Assembly: GCA_030149165.1 (NCBI GenBank)
Contig: JASBRY010000002.1
Span: 46,222-110,221 of the forward strand
From: Phycisphaerales bacterium
GTDB taxonomy: Bacteria > Planctomycetota > Phycisphaerae > Phycisphaerales > UBA1924
DNA: 64,000 nt
Reading direction: 5' to 3'
A model generated the notes under the pieces. The model had not been told where the DNA came from. It saw nothing but the letters and a program-made list of their open reading frames with translations, and ran no database searches. Positions 55,817-64,000 of the stretch are shown in pieces. How positions within the stretch are numbered: position 1 is the stretch's first letter; the number at the start of each line of letters is the position of its first letter. A program made the translations under genes and the position numbers.

Positions 55817-57412
55817 TCACCCAACATGCTTCGGATCAAACGCGTCCTGCAACGCATCCGTCAGCACATTGAACGCGAGCACGAGCACGAACATGAAGAA
55901 AGTCGCCGCGCCGATCTGCCAGAAGAACCCCGCCACCACCTCAGGCTTGCTCTGCGAGATCATGATCCCCCAGCTTGCACCGTTCTTGAGTCCAAGACCC
56001 AAGAAGGTCAGCACCACCTCACCCTTGATCGCGCCAATAAACAGCAGCGACATGTTGATAAACATCAGGTGCGAGGTATTCGGGATGATGTGCCGCGTCA
56101 GGATCCGCCACTTGCTTGCGCCTAGGGCCTGCGCTGCCTGCACATAGTCAAGCGATCGAAGCTTGAGCGTCTCACCACGCGTCACACGGCAGGGGCCAAT
56201 CCAGTAGGTCAACGAGAACGCGACATACAACGGAATCAGCGTCCCCTCGAACATCGATCCAGTAAACATAAACGCGAGCACAACAAGCAACACCAGATAC
56301 GGGATCGACGAGAAGGTCGAGTACAACCAGATCACCGCGTGATCCGTGATCCCGCCAAAGTATCCCGCCGCGGCTCCGATGATCGAACCAAACAGCACGG
56401 CGATGAACGACACCACCACTCCCACCTGGATCGCGACCTTTGCGGAGTACAACGCACGCAGCATGATCGAACGCCCCTGCTGATCCGTCCCAAGCATCAA
56501 GCGGAACTTGTAGACCAACCCACTCAGACCTGTAGGGATCGGGTACATCTCATCAAGGATCGGCTCAAGCTCATCGAGTGTCTCAAACACCGCCGCATCA
56601 ATGCCAGGACCCGCTTCAACTACTGCCGCTGCGAGTTGATCGACGACCGCTTCGTCATAGATCGGTTCCATGGGAGACAGATCAAACGCCGCATCCATCG
56701 AGTCCTGCAATGAGCTCACATCCACCGCAACAACCGGATCACTCTCCGGAGCGTTGTCCGCGTATTCCTCGATCTGCACCAGAATCTCATCAAGCGTCAG
56801 CGCGACCTCTTCGCCGGCGATCTCCCACGCTTCGGTATCAACCTCAGCCTCTTCGTACTCAGTCTTGAACTCACGGAGCTTTTCGATCTGAATCCCGATC
56901 TGAGGCAGCGTGTCACGCAGCGTACGCATCCGCTCTTGCCGTTCAAACACCTGCTGTGCTTCAGCGTACTTGGCGCGGAGATCCTCGATCGACCAATCCG
57001 CAATCTTCCGCTCTGCGAGCGATACAGACTTACGAATATCTTCTTCCGATCGCGCCTCGATCGTTCCCCCACCTGCTTGATCGAGCTCATCGAACATCTT
57101 CGAGATGTTCTCAAAGTAGAACCCCACCTGCTCCATCCGCTTACTCGGCTCAGAATGAATCCCGAATCCAAGCTCATTACTCGCACCAACACGCTCAAGC
57201 GTCCGCTCAGGAAGAAGCGCCCCCATGATCGGACTCTGGCGCAGATCATACGAATCAGTCGTCTTCCCAACCCACGCGACAAGCTGCATCAGGAGGATCC
57301 ATGCAAACAGCAGCAGATACAACGAGATGATACCAGAAGCGATCATCGCTCCACGATTGCCCATCAGCTTCCGCATCGCAGGCGATTCTTTCATACGCTC
57401 GCGGATACTCAT
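55817..57412 (-). CDS. Peptide ABC transporter permease, OppC/DppC-like, with large insertion
   Basis: 531 residues; family members have about 300. Membrane segment 1 is at 21-47. The canonical region LGTDQQGRS appears only at about 307; in ordinary OppC proteins it follows segment 1 by some 40 residues. The 200 or more extra residues (about 55-295) are acidic and helical, with a coiled coil near 130-215. The transport core follows (GVVVSFIAVLFGSIIGAAAGYFG, the EAA-loop-like YVQAAQALGASKWRILTRHIIPN). The insertion should face the periplasm. ATGA overlap with the OppB-like gene. Confidence 0.9.
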   Translation of the reverse strand: MSIRERMKESPAMRKLMGNRGAMIASGIISLYLLLFAWILLMQLVAWVGKTTDSYDLRQSPIMGALLPERTLERVGASNELGFGIHSEPSKRMEQVGFYFENISKMFDELDQAGGGTIEARSEEDIRKSVSLAERKIADWSIEDLRAKYAEAQQVFERQERMRTLRDTLPQIGIQIEKLREFKTEYEEAEVDTEAWEIAGEEVALTLDEILVQIEEYADNAPESDPVVAVDVSSLQDSMDAAFDLSPMEPIYDEAVVDQLAAAVVEAGPGIDAAVFETLDELEPILDEMYPIPTGLSGLVYKFRLMLGTDQQGRSIMLRALYSAKVAIQVGVVVSFIAVLFGSIIGAAAGYFGGITDHAVIWLYSTFSSIPYLVLLVVLAFMFTGSMFEGTLIPLYVAFSLTYWIGPCRVTRGETLKLRSLDYVQAAQALGASKWRILTRHIIPNTSHLMFINMSLLFIGAIKGEVVLTFLGLGLKNGASWGIMISQSKPEVVAGFFWQIGAATFFMFVLVLAFNVLTDALQDAFDPKHVG

Positions 57413-58386
57413 GACAACCTCACCCGTGGATCAACAAGTGCGTACAGCACATCAGTCAGAATGTTGGAAGCGATGAACAACGCCGCGAACAACGCCGTGA
57501 AGGTCTGGATCACCGGGAAGTCCTTGGAGTTGATCGCGTTGATCAGCGTGCGACCCATCCCTGGAATCCCGAAGAACACCTCGATCAGGATCGATCCAGT
57601 AATCACAAACGGCAGCGAGATCATGATCCGCGTAATAATCGGGATCATCGCGTTCTTGAGCATGTGCACGAACATCACACGACGCGTGCTCGCGCCCTTC
57701 GCCTTCGCTGTGCGGATGTAGTCCCGCTGGGATTCCTCAACCATCACCGCTCGATAGAATCGAGCGTCATATCCCAGAGCGACGACCACATTGATCATCA
57801 CAGGGAGCATGCAGAACGCAACCCACTGAGCCGGCTGGAAGAAGAACAACGCGCTCTCGCCCGCAGACGCGTCCACCGCGACTTGGAACGGCCAACCCTC
57901 GATGGACTCACTGGGAACAAAAGCACCAAAGTACTGACCCAAGATGATATAGACCAGTACCGAGATACTCATCCCGATCACCGCGATGAACATCAACGAA
58001 CGATCGATCGCTCGACCACGATTGAATGCAGAGACCAAACCAACACAGATCGCGATCATCGCCGTGACCGTCAGTGTCGGGATCGTGATCGCCATTGAAG
58101 GCGGGACCGCCTTGAAGATCATCTCCGAAACCGGAAATCCCTGATCCCAACTCCGCTCGCTGAAATCGAGCGTGACGAGTTTCTTCAGAAATACCCCATA
58201 CTGAACGATGAATGGCTCATCGAGCCCCATCTCTTCAGTGAGCAAGCGGATCTGTTCCTCGCCCGCGTTCTTGCCCAGCTGCGCCGAAACCGGATCATTG
58301 ACCCGCAGCGCCAGCATAAGCACAAACACAATCGCAAGGAAAACCGGGATGTTGTACAGCGTTCGCCGGACAATGTAGGTCCACAC
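57409..58386 (-). CDS. Peptide ABC transporter permease, OppB/DppB-like
   Basis: 325 residues. Starts VWTYIVRRTLYNIPVFLAI; the GTG at 58386 has GGAG about 9 nt ahead, preferred over TTG 58401. Six membrane segments with a large outside loop after the first (GLDEPFIVQYGVFLKKL), and the EAA loop with YIRTAKAKGASTRRVMFVHMLKNAMIPI that docks with the ATPase. Coupled to OppC by ATGA overlap. Inner-membrane part of an oligopeptide or dipeptide importer. Confidence 0.93.
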   Translation of the reverse strand: MWTYIVRRTLYNIPVFLAIVFVLMLALRVNDPVSAQLGKNAGEEQIRLLTEEMGLDEPFIVQYGVFLKKLVTLDFSERSWDQGFPVSEMIFKAVPPSMAITIPTLTVTAMIAICVGLVSAFNRGRAIDRSLMFIAVIGMSISVLVYIILGQYFGAFVPSESIEGWPFQVAVDASAGESALFFFQPAQWVAFCMLPVMINVVVALGYDARFYRAVMVEESQRDYIRTAKAKGASTRRVMFVHMLKNAMIPIITRIMISLPFVITGSILIEVFFGIPGMGRTLINAINSKDFPVIQTFTALFAALFIASNILTDVLYALVDPRVRLS

Positions 58387-58463
58387 AGGTCCACACTCCA
58401 AAGGTCAATCAAACACCCCGACGCGACAGCACACCGAGGTTTGCAGAGCCGATCATACGGCCC

Positions 58464-60260
58464 TTATTCGCGTTTGGAGTCATCCACATCCAGATACTTG
58501 AACCAGCCGTAGTAACGCTCTGTCGGCTTGCAGTTGAGCAACCACGGATTCATCAGATAGAACCGCTCGCGAGCCATCCCACCGACATACGCACAGTCAT
58601 CGAGGATCATGTCCCGCATCTGCGCGTAAATCGCTGTACGCTCTTCGCTTGGACCCATCGTGAGGACCTTCTCGTAGAGCGCGTCGTATTCTGGACGCTT
58701 GTAGTTGTAGTGGTTCGATCCAGGCGCTTCATTCGGACCATAGAACAGCGCCAGGTTGTTCTCACCATCTGGATAGTCACTCGACCACGCGAAACCGAAC
58801 ATCGGTGCCTTCTTCTTGTTGATCGCTTCGATCAGCGTGGAGAAGTCCATGAACACAGGCTCAAACTTGATATTCACCTCAGCGAGCTGACGCTTGACCA
58901 TCTCGCTCACCGCATTGTTGATCGCATTCTGACTCGTGTAGAAACGGATCGCAGGCAGCCCTTTCCCGTCTGGGTATCCCGCTTGTGCGAGCATCTCGCG
59001 CGCCATCGCGATATTGCGACCACGAGCCGCGGCTTCGGATCGACCGTCCTCAGGATGTCCATCCAGACCCGGAGGGATCGGTCCGTCGTACACGATCCGT
59101 CGTCCGCTGTAGAAAGTCTCGTTGATCTCATCAAGATCGATCGCGTACGAGATCGCACGACGCAGTGCCCGCTTCTCAGTCGAGTATCCGCCCAGCAGCT
59201 CGTCTTCCATGTTGAATCCACGGAAAGTGAAGTCCAGAAGCTTGTTCGCGTGCGGACGCATGCCCTTGCGCAGGAATGATTCCTTCAACTCCTTGGAAGA
59301 ACGATCAAACGCTTCTTGGAAGTAGTCCTCAGGAACCTGTGTGTATCCAAGATTCCCAGCATTGAACTCCAACCACATCGGTTGATCTTCAATAAACATC
59401 GTGAACTCAACACGATCCACGAAAGGCACCTGCTTCCCAGCAGCGCGATGTAAGCGAGCCCGCTTGTCCTCACGCGACCACTCATCACGCCCAGGATAGA
59501 ACACCTCGTGGTAGTTCGGGTTCCGATCCGCCGTCAGCGATTGCTTAGGAACCCAGGTATCCAGAATAAACGGGCCGGTCCCGACTGGATTGCGAGCAAA
59601 GTCCTTCCCGTAGTACTCCACCGCTTCTCGTGGAACCACGGAAGTCTGGAACATCCCCAGGATGTACAAGAATCGATAGACCGGCTTAGTCAGCACGATC
59701 TCGAACTCACGATCGTTGATCTTGCGGAACCCAGGAACCGGCGCATCGTAATCAAACTCATCCGCAGCGTTCTGAGCATCCTTGTACTCATTGAATCCGA
59801 GGATCGTGCCGTCCAGCAACCACCAGTTCTCAAGCTTGTACTCGTCGTCTGCAAGACGCTTGATCGAGTAGAAGACATCATCAGGAGTGATCGCACGCCC
59901 CTTCCCGCCCGGGAAACACGCGTTGTCGTGGAAGTACACGCCTTCTTTGAGCGTGAAGTGCCATGTTGTCCCGCCATCTTCAGTCGTCGGCATCTCCGCG
60001 AGCAGCAATGGTTCCATCTCCATCGGACTCGCGTACTTGTTCGTCAGCAATGTCTCATAGAACTGAGCACACGCCATATTGTCATAAGTGGTCGATCCCT
60101 CGACCGGATCCAAACTCTTTGGACCATCAGTCCGGATCGGGAGCTGCATGACTTTCAGCTCGTCTTTCTTCTCTGTGGATTCCGCACCGATTGCTGTTCC
60201 CGCATTGAGTAAGCACACCGCTGCCAATCCCAAAGCCGCTATCCGACGAGCCTTTAACAT
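58464..60260 (-). CDS. Peptide ABC transporter substrate-binding protein
   Basis: 598 residues, SBP family 5 (OppA/DppA-like). Signal peptide with cleavage near residue 26 (AIGA). Family landmarks: DGPKSLDPVEGSTTYDNMACAQFYETLL, TPDDVFYSIKRL and FARNPVGTGPFILDTW. GGAG precedes the ATG. First gene of the importer run. No ATPase genes follow, so the energising subunits are coded elsewhere. Binds peptides or similar oligomeric substrates; specificity unknown. Confidence 0.92.
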   Translation of the reverse strand: MLKARRIAALGLAAVCLLNAGTAIGAESTEKKDELKVMQLPIRTDGPKSLDPVEGSTTYDNMACAQFYETLLTNKYASPMEMEPLLLAEMPTTEDGGTTWHFTLKEGVYFHDNACFPGGKGRAITPDDVFYSIKRLADDEYKLENWWLLDGTILGFNEYKDAQNAADEFDYDAPVPGFRKINDREFEIVLTKPVYRFLYILGMFQTSVVPREAVEYYGKDFARNPVGTGPFILDTWVPKQSLTADRNPNYHEVFYPGRDEWSREDKRARLHRAAGKQVPFVDRVEFTMFIEDQPMWLEFNAGNLGYTQVPEDYFQEAFDRSSKELKESFLRKGMRPHANKLLDFTFRGFNMEDELLGGYSTEKRALRRAISYAIDLDEINETFYSGRRIVYDGPIPPGLDGHPEDGRSEAAARGRNIAMAREMLAQAGYPDGKGLPAIRFYTSQNAINNAVSEMVKRQLAEVNIKFEPVFMDFSTLIEAINKKKAPMFGFAWSSDYPDGENNLALFYGPNEAPGSNHYNYKRPEYDALYEKVLTMGPSEERTAIYAQMRDMILDDCAYVGGMARERFYLMNPWLLNCKPTERYYGWFKYLDVDDSKRE

Positions 60261-60296
60261 ACATGTCTCCTTGATCTAGATTCGACGATCTCGCCG

Positions 60297-60308
60297 AAGA
60301 GTACTCTT
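60297..60308. promoter_or_regulatory. 12-bp palindrome upstream of the peptide importer
   Basis: AAGAGTACTCTT, a perfect palindrome 37 nt before the binding-protein ATG, in the divergent 182-nt gap. Possible operator; unproven. The rest of the gap shows nothing clear. Confidence 0.35.
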
Positions 60309-60442
60309 GAGTCCACGATCATACGCGGCTTACCCCCGAAACCTCAATTCGCCCCAATTCAGACCTTTTCACACCGGTCTCACCCCAATACAGCGCCATA
60401 AGCCAACACCCTGACGATAATTCCCAAAAAGATTCACAAACG

Positions 60443-61543
60443 ATGCCAAATCCCCCGTCCCAATCCGCGACCGCAACCCATGTGACCCGAGATGGTCATA
60501 CCTACCTCACCTTTGGAGGATGCAACTACTTGGGGCTCGCGCATCATCCAGAAGTCATCGACGCCGCTCAATCCGCACTCGCGACCTTCGGGCTCTCCAC
60601 CTCCGCGTCCCGCCAAACCACTGGAAACGCGCAACCTCATTCTGATCTTGAATATGCCCTCGCGTCATTCACTGGATTCGACGACGCGCTCCTCGTCCCC
60701 GATGGATACACCGCGAACCTCGCCGCACTCCAAGGCCTCGCCGCGATTGGAATCAGGAACGCCGTCATCGACGCGCGTGCCCACGCTTCGCTGAAAGATG
60801 CCGCGAATTTGGCACAAATGAGCATCCACACCTACAACCACCTCGATCCGGACCACGCGCATCGAATCCTCGAAACCATCAACGAGCCATCCGTCGTTTT
60901 GACCGACGCCGTGTTCACCACAGACGGCGATCTTGCACCACTCCCTCAACTCCTCGACAACATCGGAGATCACATCCTCCTCATCGACGACTGCCACGGC
61001 TTCACCGTGCTTGGAGACCAAGGCCGAGGTACCGCGAATCACCTCAAACTCACGCACCCCAACTTGATGATGACCACCACACTCGTCAAAGGTCTCGGAT
61101 GCGCCGGAGGTGTGGTACTCGGAACCTCAAAACTCGTCAATGCTTCACGCGATCATTCCACCGCATACATCTGCACCACCCCTGCATCACCAGCACTTGC
61201 TTCCGCTGCGCTCACCTCGCTGAGTCTGCTTGAATCCCAACCACGGATCCATACGAATCTGCTCAACAACATCAACGACACCCGCTCAATGCTCAATGCG
61301 CACGGCATCCGAACCCACAATCACCCCACCCCAATCTTTGCGTTCACACTGGGATCGGAATCCGACATGCATCGCATCGAGCAATCGCTGCTCAACGAAC
61401 ACATCATCCTCCCGCTCATGCAGTACCCCAACGGCCCAGCTCAAACATATTTCCGACTCTCGATCAACGCTTCGCACACCAAAGACAATATTGACCAGCT
61501 CGATCAAACACTCACAAACGCACTCAAGGCACAACCAGTATGA
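60443..61543 (+). CDS. Alpha-oxoamine synthase family (BioF/Kbl-like)
   Basis: 366 residues, fold-type I PLP enzyme. Motifs: TFGGCNYLGLAHHPEV, STSASRQTTGNAQPHSDLE, DDCHGFTVLGDQGRG (PLP-contact Asp) and the Schiff-base lysine K216 in LVKGLGCAGG. The class condenses an amino acid with an acyl-CoA: biotin (BioF), threonine breakdown (Kbl) or sphingolipid (Spt) routes. No bio genes are adjacent, so its product is open. Overlaps the next gene by ATGA. Confidence 0.85.
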   Translation: MPNPPSQSATATHVTRDGHTYLTFGGCNYLGLAHHPEVIDAAQSALATFGLSTSASRQTTGNAQPHSDLEYALASFTGFDDALLVPDGYTANLAALQGLAAIGIRNAVIDARAHASLKDAANLAQMSIHTYNHLDPDHAHRILETINEPSVVLTDAVFTTDGDLAPLPQLLDNIGDHILLIDDCHGFTVLGDQGRGTANHLKLTHPNLMMTTTLVKGLGCAGGVVLGTSKLVNASRDHSTAYICTTPASPALASAALTSLSLLESQPRIHTNLLNNINDTRSMLNAHGIRTHNHPTPIFAFTLGSESDMHRIEQSLLNEHIILPLMQYPNGPAQTYFRLSINASHTKDNIDQLDQTLTNALKAQPV

Positions 61544-62337
61544 CCCCACAGAAAGAAGAACTCCAGCAGCGCCTCGCATTCGCCGCTGCCAATATCATGC
61601 CATGCGCCAAACTCGCGCTCAACTGGTTCGGGAAAGACACCCTCCAAACCGATCACAAAGCCGACGGCACCCCCGTCACCATCGCTGACCAGACCATCGA
61701 GACCGAACTCCGCAACCGAATCTCAAACGACTTTCCAGACGACGGCATCTTGGGTGAGGAGTTCCCAGACAAAGACGGCAACAACCACTTCCAATGGGTC
61801 ATCGACCCCATCGACGGCACCATTTCGTTCGTCCAAGGCATTCCTCTGTTCGGAACCATGCTCGCATGCCTGTACGACGGAGTCCCAGTGCTCGGCGCCA
61901 TCGCGATGCCTTGCATCGACGAACTTGTGTACGCCGCCAACGGACTCGGATGCTTCCACAAAGTCTGTGAGAACGATCCCGAACCCGCGCGAGTCAGCAG
62001 TGTCGACCAGCTCTCTGATGCCCTCGTCAACACCACCGCGCTGACCTATTTCAATACCCCCGAGCTCCGCACGCTCTACGATCAGATCGATCAAGCCGCA
62101 AAACACACGCGCGGACTCCCCGACTGCTACGGCTTCGTGCTCCTCGCGACCGGAAGAGTCGACGCCGTAGTAGAACCGAGTGTCTCTCTCTGGGACATCG
62201 CTTCCGTCCCGCCGCTTATCCATGAAGCCGGAGGCGTATCAACAGACCTCGAAGACAAAGAAACCGTACACACCAACTCGATCGTCGCGGCGACACCAGG
62301 CGTGCATGCACAACTAATGCAACTTATGAATCCTTGA
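61540..62337 (+). CDS. Inositol-monophosphatase family enzyme
   Basis: 265 residues, Mg-dependent phosphatase. Metal-binding motifs: LGEEFPD, IDPIDGTISFVQGIPLFG and near the end LWDIASVPPLIHEAGG. Members include inositol-1-phosphatase, histidinol phosphatase (HisN type) and CysQ. The length and motifs do not decide the substrate. Cotranscribed with the oxoamine synthase gene. Its last 14 nt overlap the convergent methyltransferase gene. Confidence 0.88.
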   Translation: MTPQKEELQQRLAFAAANIMPCAKLALNWFGKDTLQTDHKADGTPVTIADQTIETELRNRISNDFPDDGILGEEFPDKDGNNHFQWVIDPIDGTISFVQGIPLFGTMLACLYDGVPVLGAIAMPCIDELVYAANGLGCFHKVCENDPEPARVSSVDQLSDALVNTTALTYFNTPELRTLYDQIDQAAKHTRGLPDCYGFVLLATGRVDAVVEPSVSLWDIASVPPLIHEAGGVSTDLEDKETVHTNSIVAATPGVHAQLMQLMNP

Positions 62338-64000
62338 TTCCAAGACGCCTACCCCACCATTGCGTCAGGGTCTTGCGATCACTCTCAACAAGCTGATAAG
62401 CGTTGCACATGACCTCGCCAAAATGCATGACCAACTTGCTGTAATCCGAATCTGTTTCGCACGCGTGCAGCCGTTCAAACAAACTTGCCCCTTCATCCCA
62501 GATTGATTCAACCGTTGGCAATGGGAGTTCCATCACCTGCTTTGCGCTCATCTTGAGTGCATCCGCATGCATCGCCGCTCCCCCGAAGTGACGCATCGCG
62601 TGCATCGTGCACACCGGAGACCCGATCGCCGCGCCGAGTTTCCAGATATCAATCTCGCCCTCAGCCATGACCGAAATCATCGGAGTCACAGCGGCATACA
62701 CCCCACGCTCATCAACAAACGCTTCGATTACCCTTGTCTGCGTGGCGACAAGCACCTTCTCAACACCCCGTGATTGAACCCACTTCGTTAGCCGGGCATC
62801 ATCGCGCAACTTGTGAGGATTCACCCGAGGGGATTCCCAACGCTGCTTCAAAATCCGTGTGGACTTCTTTCCCCAATAGGTCCGCCCCAAATCTACCAAC
62901 CCAGTCGTCAGCAGCTTGATCCCACTGGAATCATCGCCATCTTCAATGATGTTCCCCTCCAAGCCGTAGTACTCATCGCGAAAGTCCGCCGTCGCTCGCG
63001 CGATGTCGCCTACCACACCGGCTGATTCAAACACGATCTCTGGGATTCCCATCGTCACCGAAGCAACCGGAGACCATGTCCCCATCGATGCCAACTCATT
63101 TCCATGAATCCGCATCGCGTCATGCTGCTCAAACTCCGCACCAGAGAACCGATCCACCGAGCATTGCTCTCTCCCCACTCGCACACAAGGCGCACAGGTG
63201 TACACACTCGCATCACCAAAGACATGCGCGTTGGACACCCATAACGAATCGAGCGAACCCAACGCAACCGAACGCTCCCGCATCCACCCTCCGCCGCGCG
63301 TCGCAATCACCGATTGCGGCTGCACCATACACACACGCCCACCAACCCTCGCGAGCTGCAGACCAAGAACAAAGAACGCACACGCCTCATCTGTATAAGT
63401 CGCGCAGCCTATCAATCCACGCTTACGCAGATTCGCAACACGCGACCGAGAGCGAGCTGTATCCGAACCAAGCTGATTCAAAAACGGAGGATTCCCAACG
63501 ACCACATCAAACACAGGATCGAACTGGTCCACTCGCTCCAGCGCATCGCAGCAAACAACACGCGATCGCAGGTCCTCAACTGATAACGCGTAATCTTCAG
63601 CAACCAACCACAACAACCAACGGCAGATCTCAGCCGTCATCGGATTGATATCACACCCCAATACACAATCATGAATCACACGCGCTCGATTCACCAACCC
63701 CCCACGAACCTCACACGCGCCGGCGATTCTCTTCGCAGCTTCGATCAAAAAGTACCCACACCCACACGCCGGATCACATACTCGCAGCGATAGCAGATCA
63801 TCAACTGACTGACATTGCTCAAGAGCAGGATCAAGTGCACGATCCAAAACATAGTTAACCACAGAAACAGGCGTATAGAACACGCCGTTCGTCTTCCGAT
63901 CCGATCCCTCACGCGCAAGCAACCGCAGTTGATCCCCCTCGATCTCTACCCCCCACCCCATCAATGATTCGTCCACGCCCCCCATCTGATGAGCATCATC
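62324..64000 (-). CDS. N6-adenine DNA methyltransferase, Eco57I-like, cut by window edge
   Basis: At least 553 residues counting from ATG 63985, but the frame is open to the window end, and the first residues (GGVDESLMGWGVEI) look like the middle of a longer protein, so the 5' end is probably missing. Motif order: KTNGVFYTP, SAM-binding DPACGCGYFL (71-80), catalytic NPPF (165-168), then a long target-recognition-like region. The methyltransferase-first order with recognition after it is typical of type IIG/Eco57I-like enzymes, some with an N-terminal nuclease, and of BREX PglX. Which it is depends on sequence outside the window. Confidence 0.85.
   Translation of the reverse strand, partial: DDAHQMGGVDESLMGWGVEIEGDQLRLLAREGSDRKTNGVFYTPVSVVNYVLDRALDPALEQCQSVDDLLSLRVCDPACGCGYFLIEAAKRIAGACEVRGGLVNRARVIHDCVLGCDINPMTAEICRWLLWLVAEDYALSVEDLRSRVVCCDALERVDQFDPVFDVVVGNPPFLNQLGSDTARSRSRVANLRKRGLIGCATYTDEACAFFVLGLQLARVGGRVCMVQPQSVIATRGGGWMRERSVALGSLDSLWVSNAHVFGDASVYTCAPCVRVGREQCSVDRFSGAEFEQHDAMRIHGNELASMGTWSPVASVTMGIPEIVFESAGVVGDIARATADFRDEYYGLEGNIIEDGDDSSGIKLLTTGLVDLGRTYWGKKSTRILKQRWESPRVNPHKLRDDARLTKWVQSRGVEKVLVATQTRVIEAFVDERGVYAAVTPMISVMAEGEIDIWKLGAAIGSPVCTMHAMRHFGGAAMHADALKMSAKQVMELPLPTVESIWDEGASLFERLHACETDSDYSKLVMHFGEVMCNAYQLVESDRKTLTQWWGRRLGIKDS

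Noticed and set aside
60443..62337. Biotin or sphingolipid gene cluster
   Set aside because: Only one oxoamine synthase gene is present with an inositol-phosphatase-family gene; no bioA/B/D or other partner supports either pathway.

Overview
The window looks like a chromosomal segment of a planctomycete, most likely class Phycisphaerae. The clues are a secreted protein ending in two GC-type dockerin-like repeats, a DUF1559-like prepilin, a YdjY-domain protein, and a moderately GC-rich, very compact layout with both strands used. Genes for peptidoglycan (murD), lipid A (lpxB) and lipoprotein acylation (lnt) point to a Gram-negative type of envelope. The placement rests on protein features only; there is no rRNA in the window.

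Layout. 0-12 kb: a MATE exporter, the dockerin-tagged secreted protein, carA divergent from priA, then a leftward run panB - htrA - SRPBCC - murD - YdjY-like. 12-23 kb: an apparently circularly permuted D-amino-acid oxidase, an ABC-F ATPase, two small membrane proteins, an AGCS symporter with an extra soluble domain, a probable PD-(D/E)XK protein overlapping lpxB antisense, a two-component pair whose regulator joins REC to a Cro/C1-type HTH, and rsmB. 23-36 kb: a PTS EIIA protein, an ExbB/TolQ-like protein, the isoprenoid set (prenyl synthase, dxs) with nadK, a PP2C/SpoIIE-type phosphatase, an NhaP-type antiporter, convergent ppk and ppx-HD, and tRNA-Asp. 36-42.5 kb: a membrane-anchored coiled-coil protein with a tiny membrane partner, accD-lnt-HEAT lipoprotein, a degenerate histidine-phosphatase-like protein and rpe. 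42.6-53 kb: nucleotide-sugar pyrophosphorylase, hydrolase, UMF1-type MFS and trpB; a TPR protein; then HEAT lipoprotein, half-size EamA, acyl carrier protein, FabZ-like protein and a small lipoprotein. 53-64 kb: a prepilin-like protein, a Gfo/Idh-like protein, RNase P RNA with promoter and terminator, an oligopeptide ABC importer (binding protein and two permeases, no ATPase here), an alpha-oxoamine synthase, an inositol-phosphatase-family enzyme, and an N6-adenine DNA methyltransferase running off the right edge.

Most of the window is core housekeeping; there is no integrase, transposase, CRISPR array or phage block. What stands out is protein architecture: the permuted oxidase, the REC-XRE regulator, large soluble insertions in two transporters, a PriA lacking two zinc cysteines and a catalytically dead-looking phosphatase. 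Convergent genes are packed tail to tail with almost no space, and in one case the terminator of one gene lies inside the coding sequence of the other. The only possible defence-related locus is the truncated methyltransferase at the right edge.
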